Source: Bacteroides caccae (lineage in GTDB: Bacteria; Bacteroidota; Bacteroidia; Bacteroidales; Bacteroidaceae). Taken from it: DNA of 64,000 nucleotides. Positions 34,617 through 47,612 of this stretch are shown here, in pieces. The notes beneath the pieces were generated by a model. The model was given only the letters and a program-made list of their open reading frames with translations, searched no databases and was not told the DNA's origin. The position numbers and the translations under genes are program-made. The stretch covers positions 1,860,001 to 1,924,000 of the forward strand of contig NZ_CP022412.2 in assembly GCF_002222615.2 (NCBI RefSeq). The letters run 5' to 3'. Each line of letters opens with the position of its first letter. Within the stretch, counting starts at the first letter, position 1.

Positions 34617-35249
34617 ATGAAATCAATTAAATTCTTTTTCGCATGTGTATTGGCATTAACTTTTGTAGCATGTTCTAATGCTGAAAGTGACAGTTTTGAA
34701 GATAATACTTCAAACTTCGAATCCATGAAATCTTTATATGGTATTGAGTCGGCAGCTTACGATCAGAAAGCTGAGGAAATTCCTTTTGTTACTGCAGAGG
34801 AAATGGCAAGTGTACTGGAAGCGCTTCGTCAGAATGGTAATACTGTCCGTAACTGTGAATCGGAAACAACAGAAGGATTTTATGGTGATGCTACTGATAA
34901 GAAAGCGGTGAAAATGCTTGCCGAATATCAGGCTCGTACAAGAAGTGGCGCTTTCGTTGAGCAATTCGCATTATGTGTATCATTGAATTTTAATATAGAT
35001 AAAGGTGCGGTATATTATATCGGTACTACTTACTCTTCTTCGACTGACTTATTCAGTTGGCAGGGATATGGCGCTTCTTTATCAACAACTGCCGACGGTA
35101 ACAGTATCTTCAATTCGACTACTTATCTTTATTTCCGCGTAAGCGACCAGGGTAACTGTGTAGTAAAGGTACCGGTAGATTTCAAAGGTAGCTATAACTT
35201 TGCTGCCGGTCAAGGAACTTATAGCTTTACTCTGAAAGCTGCTAAATAA
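34617..35249 (+). CDS. Unrecognised lipoprotein
   Basis: A 210-residue protein with a lipoprotein signal (LTFVACSNAESDSFEDN, cysteine at residue 19); the acidic residues after the cysteine fit surface export in Bacteroidetes. The first third is helical and charged (FVTAEEMASVLEALRQNGN), and the C-terminal half is beta-rich (ALCVSLNFNIDKGAVYYIGTTY). A central stretch TTEGFYGDATDKKAVKMLAE separates them. No family was recognised. A strong ribosome binding site, a long leader and its own terminator indicate an independent, well-expressed gene. The regulator downstream might control it. Confidence 0.75.
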   Translation: MKSIKFFFACVLALTFVACSNAESDSFEDNTSNFESMKSLYGIESAAYDQKAEEIPFVTAEEMASVLEALRQNGNTVRNCESETTEGFYGDATDKKAVKMLAEYQARTRSGAFVEQFALCVSLNFNIDKGAVYYIGTTYSSSTDLFSWQGYGASLSTTADGNSIFNSTTYLYFRVSDQGNCVVKVPVDFKGSYNFAAGQGTYSFTLKAAK

Positions 35250-35297
35250 TATCATAAGAATTTATTGCATTTAGGTATTAGTATAATATATATTACT

Positions 35298-35329
35298 AAG
35301 GAGTGTCTGTATGATATGATTCACTCCTT
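35298..35329 (+). terminator. Terminator of the lipoprotein gene
   Basis: A perfect 8-bp stem (AAGGAGTG at 35298-35305, CACTCCTT at 35322-35329) about 49 bases after the stop, followed by TGAATAAAAAAG. Confidence 0.6.
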
Positions 35330-35405
35330 TGAATAAAAAAGAGGAACCAAGCAGCAAACAATATAATAATTGGAGATCGATTGCGTAATGAACAAAACAA
35401 ACGGC

Positions 35406-35442
35406 AAAAGTCTTTCTATTTCAAAAGAATAGGAGGGCTTTT
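35406..35442 (+). terminator. Second terminator-like hairpin before the regulator gene
   Basis: AAAAGTCTTTCTATT (35406-35420) pairs with AATAGGAGGGCTTTT (35428-35442) using 12 standard and 3 G-U pairs, followed by GTTTTATT. With the hairpin at 35298 it brackets about 75 bases, so a short transcript between them is possible. Confidence 0.55.
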
Positions 35443-35547
35443 GTTTTATTGTGAATTATTTCTAAAAAATATTTGTTATGTGATTTGATGATAATTATTT
35501 TGTCTACCTTTATCGACCAATACACATGAACAAAATACTATTAAGAT

Positions 35548-38500
35548 ATGAGGAAATTCTTCTTTTTACTACTGGTGTTGTCAGGTATTTTCCCTGCATA
35601 TTCAATAGATACTCATTGGAATCTGGAACCGGTAGTAATCAAAAACGGAGTCAGTGACAATACTATTTATAATGTTTGTTATGGAAGTGACGGTTTTATA
35701 TGGCTCTCTACTGATAAAGGAATTTCACGTTATGACGGATTTAGATTTCGTGACTATCCCCTCATTATGGGGATTGATTCTCTTTCCACTCCTCTGCATC
35801 AAGCTGTGAAAAAACTTTGCGAAGGTCCCGACGGTTTATATTATGCGTTACTTTTCCAAGGTGGAATTACTTGTTTTGATAAGGATATTGAAAAGTTTTT
35901 GCCGGTACGTTTTGATAAGCCTCTGGAACTGAAAGATATTCTGGATTTCTGCTGGAATGACGGGAGTTTGTATTTGGTTACTTCACAAGGTTTATTTGAA
36001 TCGCGCATTGTTCGCAAGACAGAAGGAAAACATGATTTTGTGTTATGTCTTTTGAATCCTGAGCCTTTGGTAAGAGGAAAGGTTGCTCATCTTTGTAGTG
36101 ATGGAAAAACAAATTTGTATTTCTCTGTTAATCAGAGGAAAGTGGTACATTATGATTTAGTGGCGAAAAAAACTTCTTTGATTAAGGAATACAGCGTAGT
36201 AAATAGATTGTTTTTAAAGCATGGTTATTTATGGATTTGCCGATTATGGGATGACATTATATGTTATGACCTTAAAACGAATGAGGAACGTGTTATCTCC
36301 ATGGAAGGAAAAGATCAGTCTGAATTCTCTAATTCTTATGTTACGGATCTGGTTTTGAAAGATAACCGGACTTTTTATTTGACAACTTGGAATGGATTGT
36401 ATAAGTTGCGTTTCGATAATGACAATCTGTGTAAGAGTCCGTTTGTGTTGACTTTGCTGACGAAGAATGAGAAGGCATTCCATTCGAGTATTGAAAATAA
36501 AATGACCAGCCTGTTTTGGGATGATAAACAACAAATTCTTTGGGTAGGTACATTTGGCGGTGGGGTCGTGAAATTTGATATTAGTGATAGTATGTACAGT
36601 AGGGTACGGCAGGATTTTGGCTCTCGGGTGGATGGTATGGTCGAAGATTCAAAAGGATATGTATGGTTGACCGTTAGCGATGGGGGGATTATGAAAAGTA
36701 CTACTCCTGTGTTTTCGTTGGATACACATTTTGAACCTTGGAAAAAAGCATCAGGCTTTTCCGGACGCTTTCATATATATAAAGGTAAGAACGGGAATAT
36801 CTGGTTGGGTAATAATTGGGGAGAGATTGTTATCATTGATCCATTAACAAATGAGGTGGAGTCCTTTCATCTGCAAAATAATAAAGGTGAGAGGATACAA
36901 ACTGTTATTTATAGTCTTTGCCTGGACTCATGGAATCGTTTGTGGGTAGGCACTTCAAATGGGTTGATGCAGGTTGAACTTGAAACTCACGAATGCAAGA
37001 GCATTAAATTGCCTGAAAAAATAAAGAATGTATTTACAATAGCAGAGGATAAAGAAGGCAATGTGTGGATTGGGACGGATAGAGGTTTGAAAAGACTTGA
37101 AACGGATGGAGTACAAATTAGAGTAGAAGGAAATATTGAGAAAGAAAATGGACTGGAAGAGGCGGCTGTACGAACTATTTATGTAAATAACTATAATCAG
37201 ATTTATGCAGCTTATTTGAATGTTGTTATCCGTATTGATGGAAGGGAGAAGGATAAGTTGGAAGCTATATACACTTTGCAAAACGGACTGACCAATGGAC
37301 ATGTAGGCTGTATGGTAGATGATCGTATCGGGAATACTTGGGCCGGAAATAATGTCGGAGTGATGACGATTAGAAATGGGCAGGATGCTTTCTATAATTA
37401 TCTTTCGGTAGGTAATTGTAGTGCGGTATGCCGTTTGAATGATGGACGGTTGCTTTGGGCAAATTCTTGGGGATTGATTTTCTTTGATCCCTCTGCTACG
37501 AAAGCGGATTGTGAAAGAAGGCAGCTGATGCTGACAGATATAGAAGTGGGTGGAGAAACGATCTTGGCTGGGGAGAAACGAAATGGACAGTTGATTCTTT
37601 CAGGTTCTCCGGAACAACAGAAAAAGCTTGTATTCAATTCTGATAACAATGATTTCCATTTGTTCTTTTCCGATTTAGGTTATGGGATGGCTGAACGTAA
37701 GATAGCTTATCGATTACTTCCCTTAGATAAGGATTGGAGAATGGTGCCACTTTCGGAAGGCTTATGGTTCAATGGACTGTCTGCCGGAAAATATACTTTG
37801 CAGGCGAAACTTGTATTTCCGGATGGTAAGGAAGGGGATGTGAATGAGATTCTTATGGTTGTGAAAGATAAATGGTTTCAAACTATTTGGGCTTATATAG
37901 CTTATGTTTTGTTACTTGTCGCATTTTCTTGTTTTTTCTACATTTATTTTAAGAAGAAAGAGCAGCGTAAGCAGATGCACCGTGACCGGGAGATGGTATT
38001 GAAAGAGAACTTGAGCCTGGAGAAGATGAAGCAGACTCAAAAGAAGGAGATAGAAGCTTTGCGGAACGGCTTGCTTATGTTGTTTGTACAGGAATTGCGT
38101 ACTCCTCTTTCGTTGATCATTGCTCCGTTGAAAGAATTACAGAAAGACAATTCCCAAATATCGAACCTTTCTTTGCAGGTTGCATACCGGAATTCGCTTC
38201 GTATGGTTGATGCTTGTGATCAACTACTGGCTATATACCGACAGGGGAATCCGGAAACGAAGTTGGAAGTAGCTCCCTATTCGGTAGAAAAGATGATTGA
38301 CAGTAGTGTTTTTGGAGTCCGTGATTTGTTGAAAGTATATCCGATTGATTTTCGTTGCGAGAAAAGGGTCAAGAAAGAACTAGAATTCTATGTAAATAAG
38401 AAGAAACTAGAATTTATTATTCATAATCTGTTGACAAATGCTTTCACTCATACGCATTATGCAGGAACAGTTTATTTTTCTGTTTGTGAAATAATAGAGA

Positions 38501-39693
38501 ATAATGTGCATTATGTCAGTCTGACAGTAGAGGATAATGGAATGAAGAAGGTGAGAACTTCCGAGCAATTGATGAGTGAGAACGGGACATTGGATAATGA
38601 TTTATCTGCCGCACAGTTAGGCTTTTCTATTATGCGGCAGATGATAGAGGCGCATCAAGGAACAATCTCATTGGAAAGTGTTGAAGGAAAGGGGACAAAG
38701 GTAACGGTGAATCTTCCGGTAGATAGAGCCGTCCTGGAAAGTGAGCCGAATATATTGTTTATTGATCCGGAAGAACTGCCTGAAGTAGAACCGGAAGTGT
38801 TGGATCAACTCAAAGCTGATTCGAAAATTAGCGAAAATATAGGGAGACAGGGTCCAATACTTTTTCCGGGAGTATTGTCTCCTAAAGAAATGGCACAATC
38901 TGTGACAAATGAAGAGAAAAAGACAATATTAATTGTGGAAGATCATAAAGATATTCGGCTTTATCTGAAAGTTTTATTTGGGAATGAATATAATCTGTTG
39001 ATGGCTACTAACGGTCAAGAAGGCGTGGATATGGCTATGAAAGAGTTGCCGGATTTGATAATTTGTGATGTCATGATGCCGATAAAAGACGGATTTGAAT
39101 GTTGCCGTGAAGTAAAAGAATGCCCGGAAACTTGTAGTATCCCTTTTATTATGCTGACAGCGAAGGTAGAGGATGACGATATTATCCATGGTTTGGAGTT
39201 GGGAGCAGATGATTATGTGTTGAAACCTTTCACACCCGGTATTCTGAAAGCGAAAGTCAGTAATTTGATTAATGGCCGTCAGACGTTGAAACAAATGTAT
39301 GCAAAGTTATTTAAGTTACCTGGAGCAGATGCCGTTGACGCAGATGAAACAGAGCAGCCGGGAGAAGAAGAAGCAAAGGCAGAAGATCCATTTATCACTT
39401 CCGTAATTAAAATTGTAGAGGAAAATATCTGTGAAGCTGACTTTAGTGTGAAGAAGCTTGCATCGGAATTAAATATGAGTCAGCCGACTCTTTACCGAAA
39501 AGTGAAGCAAAGTACGGACTATACGATTATAGAACTTATCAGGGGAGTACGTATGCGTCGTGCGGGTGTATTGTTGAAAACGAAACAATACGGTGTGCAG
39601 GAAGTAGCTGAAATGGTGGGATATAATGATATTCCGACGTTCCGTAAACATTTTGTAGACGCTTTTGGTACTACTCCTTCTACTTATGAATAA
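35548..39693 (+). CDS. Hybrid two-component regulator (HTCS) with degenerate kinase core
   Basis: A 1381-residue one-protein signalling system: signal peptide (1-19), two-bladed-propeller-type Reg_prop sensor (about 20-700), Y_Y_Y domain (about 705-775), membrane helix (781-801), kinase region (about 830-1055), receiver (about 1127-1245) and AraC-type HTH (about 1290-1381). The receiver is intact (IVEDHKD, CDVMMP with D1174, LTAKVEDD). The kinase is not. The H-box reads LFVQELRTPLSLI, with Q848 where the phospho-acceptor histidine belongs. The ATP lid also departs: VEDNGMKK lacks the GxGI continuation, and AQLGFSI replaces the usual GxGL box. The protein ends right after the HTH at TPSTYE. 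Its target is unknown; no carbohydrate locus adjoins it directly. Confidence 0.93.
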   Translation: MRKFFFLLLVLSGIFPAYSIDTHWNLEPVVIKNGVSDNTIYNVCYGSDGFIWLSTDKGISRYDGFRFRDYPLIMGIDSLSTPLHQAVKKLCEGPDGLYYALLFQGGITCFDKDIEKFLPVRFDKPLELKDILDFCWNDGSLYLVTSQGLFESRIVRKTEGKHDFVLCLLNPEPLVRGKVAHLCSDGKTNLYFSVNQRKVVHYDLVAKKTSLIKEYSVVNRLFLKHGYLWICRLWDDIICYDLKTNEERVISMEGKDQSEFSNSYVTDLVLKDNRTFYLTTWNGLYKLRFDNDNLCKSPFVLTLLTKNEKAFHSSIENKMTSLFWDDKQQILWVGTFGGGVVKFDISDSMYSRVRQDFGSRVDGMVEDSKGYVWLTVSDGGIMKSTTPVFSLDTHFEPWKKASGFSGRFHIYKGKNGNIWLGNNWGEIVIIDPLTNEVESFHLQNNKGERIQTVIYSLCLDSWNRLWVGTSNGLMQVELETHECKSIKLPEKIKNVFTIAEDKEGNVWIGTDRGLKRLETDGVQIRVEGNIEKENGLEEAAVRTIYVNNYNQIYAAYLNVVIRIDGREKDKLEAIYTLQNGLTNGHVGCMVDDRIGNTWAGNNVGVMTIRNGQDAFYNYLSVGNCSAVCRLNDGRLLWANSWGLIFFDPSATKADCERRQLMLTDIEVGGETILAGEKRNGQLILSGSPEQQKKLVFNSDNNDFHLFFSDLGYGMAERKIAYRLLPLDKDWRMVPLSEGLWFNGLSAGKYTLQAKLVFPDGKEGDVNEILMVVKDKWFQTIWAYIAYVLLLVAFSCFFYIYFKKKEQRKQMHRDREMVLKENLSLEKMKQTQKKEIEALRNGLLMLFVQELRTPLSLIIAPLKELQKDNSQISNLSLQVAYRNSLRMVDACDQLLAIYRQGNPETKLEVAPYSVEKMIDSSVFGVRDLLKVYPIDFRCEKRVKKELEFYVNKKKLEFIIHNLLTNAFTHTHYAGTVYFSVCEIIENNVHYVSLTVEDNGMKKVRTSEQLMSENGTLDNDLSAAQLGFSIMRQMIEAHQGTISLESVEGKGTKVTVNLPVDRAVLESEPNILFIDPEELPEVEPEVLDQLKADSKISENIGRQGPILFPGVLSPKEMAQSVTNEEKKTILIVEDHKDIRLYLKVLFGNEYNLLMATNGQEGVDMAMKELPDLIICDVMMPIKDGFECCREVKECPETCSIPFIMLTAKVEDDDIIHGLELGADDYVLKPFTPGILKAKVSNLINGRQTLKQMYAKLFKLPGADAVDADETEQPGEEEAKAEDPFITSVIKIVEENICEADFSVKKLASELNMSQPTLYRKVKQSTDYTIIELIRGVRMRRAGVLLKTKQYGVQEVAEMVGYNDIPTFRKHFVDAFGTTPSTYE

Positions 39694-39740
39694 AAAAATG
39701 AGTACTTTTGCACACGAAAACCCTAAAAACAGGAATTAGA

Positions 39741-40496
39741 GTGCAAAGGTATTTCATTTATTTGGCTTATGACGGAACCAACTATCACGGTTGGCAGATT
39801 CAACCGAATGGGATTAGTGTGCAGGAATGTCTGATGAAAGCGTTATCCACTTTTCTACGTTGCGAGATAGAGGTAGTGGGGGCGGGTAGAACAGACGCCG
39901 GAGTACATGCTTCTTTAATGGTGGCTCATTTCGATTATGACGGACTATTAGATACAGTTTCTGTTGCTGAAAAATTGAATCGTTTGTTACCTCCGGATAT
40001 TTCTGTTTATCGGGTTTGCCGTGTAAAACCGGAAGCTCATGCCCGTTTTGATGCAACAGCAAGGACTTACAAATATTATGTGACAGCAGTGAAGTATCCT
40101 TTCAACCGGCAATATCGTTGGCGGATTTATAGTTCGCTGGATTATGAACGGATGAACGAGGCTGCACGTACCCTTTTTGAATATAGTGACTTTACAAGTT
40201 TCAGCAAGCTGCATACGGATGTAAAAACCAACATCTGCCATATCACTCATGCCGAATGGACAAAAGTGACGGATGATGAAGCTACTTGGGTGTTTACCAT
40301 TCGTGCCGACCGCTTCTTGCGAAATATGGTGCGTGCCATAGTAGGTACACTGATTGAAGTGGGACGTGGAAAACTTTCTGTTGAAGATTTCCGAAGAATA
40401 ATCGAGCAGCAGGATCGTTGCAAGGCCGGGACATCTGCTCCGGGACAAGCCTTGTTCTTGGTCAATGTGGAATATCCGGAAACCTTGTTTATATAA
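39741..40496 (+). CDS. truA: tRNA pseudouridine(38-40) synthase
   Basis: A 251-residue enzyme that makes pseudouridine at positions 38-40 of the anticodon arm. The catalytic aspartate is in [19 protein letters not shown]; other marks are [18 protein letters not shown] and [21 protein letters not shown]. The GTG at 39741 is preferred: family members begin a few residues before [10 protein letters not shown], whereas the alternative TTG at 39708 adds eleven residues and overlaps a TACTTTTG promoter-like box (39703-39710). It lies 47 bases after the regulator gene. Confidence 0.93.
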   Translation: MQRYFIYLAYDGTNYHGWQIQPNGISVQECLMKALSTFLRCEIEVVGAGRTDAGVHASLMVAHFDYDGLLDTVSVAEKLNRLLPPDISVYRVCRVKPEAHARFDATARTYKYYVTAVKYPFNRQYRWRIYSSLDYERMNEAARTLFEYSDFTSFSKLHTDVKTNICHITHAEWTKVTDDEATWVFTIRADRFLRNMVRAIVGTLIEVGRGKLSVEDFRRIIEQQDRCKAGTSAPGQALFLVNVEYPETLFI

Positions 40497-40519
40497 CTAA
40501 TAACTTATAACAATCTTTT

Positions 40520-41422
40520 ATGTGGTTATTATTAGCTTTTCTCTCAGCCACTTTGCTGGGCTTTTATGATGTATTCAAGAAACAGTCGCTGAAAGATAAT
40601 GCAGTGCTTCCCGTTTTGTTTTTGAATACTTTCTTTTCCAGTCTTGTCTTTCTGCCTTTCATCTTGCTGTCCGTGTATGAGCCGGATTTGTTGGGAGGAA
40701 CAATATTTAATGTTCCTGTTGCTGGTTGGGAACAGCATAAATATATCATTATCAAGTCATTCATCGTGTTATCCTCATGGATATTCGGGTATTTTGGGAT
40801 GAAACACCTTCCTATCACTATCGTGGGACCTATCAATGCTACTCGTCCGGTAATGGTGCTTATCGGAGCGATGTTGGTATTTGGCGAAAGGCTGAATCTC
40901 TACCAATGGATTGGGGTGATGCTGGCTATTGCTTCTTTTTTCATGTTAAGCCGTTCGGGAAAGAAGGAAGGAATTGATTTTAAGCATAATAAGTGGATAT
41001 TTTTTATTGTACTGGCCGCAATAACAGGAGCTATCAGCGGATTGTATGATAAATATCTGATGAAATCTCTGAATCCAATGCTGGTGCAGTCATGGTACAA
41101 TGTCTATCAGGTTTTTATCATGTGTCCTATTCTGCTTCTGCTTTGGTGGCCTAAACGGAAGTCTACCACACCGTTTCGTTGGGACTGGACAATTATCCTG
41201 ATTTCCGTATTTCTTTCGGCCGCCGATTTCGTTTACTTTTATGCATTGAGTTATGATGATTCTATGATTTCCATTGTTTCGATGATTCGCCGGGGAAGTG
41301 TAATTGTTTCTTTCACTTTTGGAGCACTCTTCTTCCGTGAAAAGAATTTAAAAAGCAAAGCGATTGACCTTATACTGGTGTTAATCGGAATGATATTCTT
41401 ATATTTGGGGTCTAAAAGTTAA
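40520..41422 (+). CDS. EamA-family (DMT) transporter
   Basis: A 300-residue integral membrane protein with about ten hydrophobic segments and an internal two-fold repeat typical of EamA/DMT exporters (GFYDVFKKQSLKDNAVLP in the first half, GLYDKYLMKSLNPMLVQSWYN in the second). It includes the conserved TRPVMVLIGAMLVFGERLNLYQWIGV. The substrate is not predictable. It lies 23 bases after truA and 46 bases before the DUF3256 gene. Confidence 0.9.
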   Translation: MWLLLAFLSATLLGFYDVFKKQSLKDNAVLPVLFLNTFFSSLVFLPFILLSVYEPDLLGGTIFNVPVAGWEQHKYIIIKSFIVLSSWIFGYFGMKHLPITIVGPINATRPVMVLIGAMLVFGERLNLYQWIGVMLAIASFFMLSRSGKKEGIDFKHNKWIFFIVLAAITGAISGLYDKYLMKSLNPMLVQSWYNVYQVFIMCPILLLLWWPKRKSTTPFRWDWTIILISVFLSAADFVYFYALSYDDSMISIVSMIRRGSVIVSFTFGALFFREKNLKSKAIDLILVLIGMIFLYLGSKS

Positions 41423-41468
41423 AACGGCAGATTCATAATCTGACTATTATAGGTTAAATAAGATTGAT

Positions 41469-42119
41469 ATGAAAATAAATAGACTCGTTTCCGCTATATT
41501 CTTTTTTGTTGTAGGATTGTTTTCGCTGGCTTCTCTTCAGGCGCAGGAAGCTAAAACTTTGTTTGTGAATATCCCGGATTCATTAACTCCTTTGCTTACT
41601 AAAGTAAATCGTGAAGATTGTATTGACTTTTTGGAAAGCAAGATGAAAGCGCAAGTTGAAAACCGTTTTGGTAAAAAGTCGGAAATGACAGAGCTTGGTA
41701 CGGATTATGTCCGTATGCAAATGTCTCCGCAAACATCTTGGCAGATGAAGGTGTTGGCACTGAGCGATACGACGAAAGTGGTATGTCTGGTCTCTACTGC
41801 TTGTGCTCCGGCATGTGATAGCAGTCTGCGTTTCTATACGACCGATTGGAAACCACTTGCAGATTCTCAGTTTATCTCTCTACCGGTGATGAGTGACTTT
41901 TTGAGTACTCCTGATTCGACAACTATTTATGATTTTGATGAGGCTCGCCGTTCTGCTGATATGTTGCTGATGAAGGCTGATTTTAGCAAAGATAATTCGG
42001 AACTGACTCTTACATTGACCACTCCTGACTATATGGCAAAAGAAACGGCGGAAAAACTAAAACCGTTCCTCCGCCGCCCAATTGTTTATCATTGGAAGAA
42101 TGGAGTTTTCACTAAGTAA
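41469..42119 (+). CDS. DUF3256 family secreted protein
   Basis: A 216-residue protein with a signal peptide (residues 1-25, ending LQAQE) and a soluble domain typical of DUF3256 (LFVNIPDSLTPLLTKVNREDCIDFLESKMKA near the N-terminus, SLRFYTTDWKPL in the middle). The family is restricted largely to Bacteroidetes and has no assigned role. Its stop codon lies inside a terminator hairpin. Confidence 0.85.
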   Translation: MKINRLVSAIFFFVVGLFSLASLQAQEAKTLFVNIPDSLTPLLTKVNREDCIDFLESKMKAQVENRFGKKSEMTELGTDYVRMQMSPQTSWQMKVLALSDTTKVVCLVSTACAPACDSSLRFYTTDWKPLADSQFISLPVMSDFLSTPDSTTIYDFDEARRSADMLLMKADFSKDNSELTLTLTTPDYMAKETAEKLKPFLRRPIVYHWKNGVFTK

Positions 42120-42130
42120 AATCTCCATTC
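42098..42130 (+). terminator. Terminator overlapping the DUF3256 stop codon
   Basis: Arms at 42098-42112 and 42116-42130 pair at 13 of 15 positions (GAATGGAG / CTCCATTC core) around a 3-base loop, followed by TCAATTTTCTATTCTCACTTTTTT. The convergent kinase gene ends at 42145, so the U-run abuts its last codons. Confidence 0.65.
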
Positions 42131-42144
42131 TCAATTTTCTATTC

Positions 42145-43233
42145 TCACTTTTTTAAGCATTCATTGATGAATGCTACCATTTCCGGTGTATGTTCTTCTA
42201 CGCTTTGAAGCAATTTGAATTGTGCTTTTGTACGTACCAGATTATGTTCGGGATATTTAATCTTGTAGTAAGTATCTCCATTGATATAATCGGCAAGGAA
42301 ACGTACACATTGCATATAGGGGAATAAAGCTGCAGCATAGGGAAGATTCTCTATTTCAATAGGAGTCAGGAATGATTTTGCACCTTCCAGATATCCTTTG
42401 GTGAATGCTTTGAATATTTCCATATTGAAGTTTACACGATCAAGGTCTTTGTCGTCTTCATCACCGGTGTTGGCTCCCGTGCGTAGGAAATCTCCGTAAT
42501 CAGAGAATATGAAACTAGGCATTACCGTATCCAGATCAATGACACAAAGCACTTTTCCGTCTTCATCGAACATCATGTTATTTACTTTTGTATCACAGTG
42601 GCATACACGTTTAGGAAGTTTGCCTTCGCGGTACAGACGTTCTGCCTTGCACATTTCATCCGCCCGTTTTTCTATTTCATCCAAATAATACTGCACTTCT
42701 GCTACGCGTCCGGCTGCGTTGGTTGCAACGGCGTCACGTAATTGTTTCAGGCGGAACTCCATATTATGGAAGTCGGGAATTGTTTCACCTAAAGTCTCAG
42801 GAATATCAGCCAGCATAGCCTGGAAGTTACCGAATGCCTGTCCGGCATAATTAGAATATTCCGGATTGACGGTTTCGTATGTCTTGGCGCGAGGAATGAA
42901 AACCATTACACGCCAATAGCTGTCGCCGTCGAACCAATAAGTCTTACCTTCTTCAGTAGAAAGAAAGGATAAAACTTTACGGTCAATATCCGATTCTCCG
43001 GCTTCGGTCAGTTTCTTACGGATATGGCTTGTGACAGCGGCAATATTGGATTGAAGCATTTCCACATTCTGAAAAATGGCATGGTTGATGCGTTGTAGAA
43101 CGTAGTCGGGAGCATCTGCTTCCTTGGTGTTTACTTTGTAAGTGTCGTTGATAAGTCCTGCACCTAGTGGCTTGATTTCTTCCACTGTGCCTTGTACTTT
43201 GAATTTAGCAACAATGCTAGATAAATCTTTCAT
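42145..43233 (-). CDS. Aminoglycoside-phosphotransferase-fold sugar kinase (NahK-like)
   Basis: A 362-residue cytosolic protein of the APH/choline kinase fold. The catalytic loop reads RVCHCDTKVNNMMF (D as base, N for metal), followed by the metal-binding VIDLDTVMP; the usual HGD is HCD here. The N-terminal nucleotide-binding region includes LGAGLINDTYKV. Related enzymes phosphorylate N-acetylhexosamines at C1 (NahK). The neighbours are a beta-galactosidase and a GalNAc-active GH109 enzyme, so a role in channelling GalNAc or GlcNAc from mucin into metabolism fits. Substrate is inferred. Confidence 0.8.
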   Translation of the reverse strand: MKDLSSIVAKFKVQGTVEEIKPLGAGLINDTYKVNTKEADAPDYVLQRINHAIFQNVEMLQSNIAAVTSHIRKKLTEAGESDIDRKVLSFLSTEEGKTYWFDGDSYWRVMVFIPRAKTYETVNPEYSNYAGQAFGNFQAMLADIPETLGETIPDFHNMEFRLKQLRDAVATNAAGRVAEVQYYLDEIEKRADEMCKAERLYREGKLPKRVCHCDTKVNNMMFDEDGKVLCVIDLDTVMPSFIFSDYGDFLRTGANTGDEDDKDLDRVNFNMEIFKAFTKGYLEGAKSFLTPIEIENLPYAAALFPYMQCVRFLADYINGDTYYKIKYPEHNLVRTKAQFKLLQSVEEHTPEMVAFINECLKK

Positions 43234-43262
43234 GGGTCTTTTCTTTAAAATTTATAATAAGG

Positions 43263-46688
<3,426 letters not shown>

Positions 46689-47579
46689 TTATTTAACTTT
46701 AATATGGTCGAACCCTTCTCCATAAACTCCGATAACAGCACTTTGTGAAACAAATGCGTTAGGGTCTATATCTTTTATAAACCGGAAGATAATGGGGGAT
46801 TCCCGTTTTTTAGCCAATACAAACATCATCTTCACTTCGCGTCCGGTATAAAAGCCCGTTGCATTGATGATTGTAACGCCTCGGTGCGGATATTCGTTGA
46901 TACGTCGTCCTATTTCTTCATATTTATTTGAGATGATAAAGAATTGTACGGACTGACGTGCGCTGTTCACCACCTGATCGAGCACGAAGCTACAAATATA
47001 TAGAGTTACAAATCCATATACTACTTTTTCCCAGTCTTTTAAGACAAAATAACTGGAAGATATAATGATCATGTCGCAGATAAGTACAACTCTTCCCAGT
47101 GTAATATCCCGGTACTTGTTTATGATAGCTGCAATGATATCTGTGCCTCCGGTACTTCCGTTAGCTGAGAAGGCAACCCCGATTCCACCTCCACAGAATG
47201 ACGCTCCGATGACACACGCCATGAAAGGCTGGTCGTGAAGGAGACTGATCCCAGCCGCCAGTTTCTGGATAACGGATAAAAAGAAAGTCAGGGTGAACAC
47301 TCCGAAGATGGTTTTGATACAAAACTTCAATCCCAGTAATTTAAGAGCTAACAGCAGCAGGAAGAAGTTGATAGTGAAATACGTATATTGCACCGGAAAG
47401 CCGGTCGCCCAATATACAATGGAAGCAATACCCGGTACTCCCCCGGTAGTGATATCGTTGGGTAGTAAAAATACCGTCCACCCGATGCCGTACAGAATCA
47501 TGCCAATGGCAATCATTACATAGTCTCTAGCCTCACGGATAATGCTTTGCTTAGAAGGCTTTGGAATAGCTGTTTTCAT
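46689..47579 (-). CDS. YitT family membrane protein
   Basis: A 296-residue protein with five or six membrane segments in the first 210 residues (for example MIAIGMILYGIGWTVFLLPNDITTGGVPG) and a C-terminal DUF2179 domain (about 220-290, ATGFYTGREVKMMFVLAKK ... DPNAFVSQSAVIGVYGEGF). YitT proteins have no established transport substrate. Its position inside the glycan locus, 30 bases before the beta-galactosidase gene, suggests co-regulation. Confidence 0.9.
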   Translation of the reverse strand: MKTAIPKPSKQSIIREARDYVMIAIGMILYGIGWTVFLLPNDITTGGVPGIASIVYWATGFPVQYTYFTINFFLLLLALKLLGLKFCIKTIFGVFTLTFFLSVIQKLAAGISLLHDQPFMACVIGASFCGGGIGVAFSANGSTGGTDIIAAIINKYRDITLGRVVLICDMIIISSSYFVLKDWEKVVYGFVTLYICSFVLDQVVNSARQSVQFFIISNKYEEIGRRINEYPHRGVTIINATGFYTGREVKMMFVLAKKRESPIIFRFIKDIDPNAFVSQSAVIGVYGEGFDHIKVK

Positions 47580-47612
47580 AAACGTGATTATGATAATCTA
47601 TAAAATGTTGAA

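Noticed and set aside
35548..39693. HTCS gene as a pseudogene
   Set aside because: The reading frame is intact over 1381 codons and the sensor, receiver and HTH are well conserved; only the kinase active-site residues are changed.
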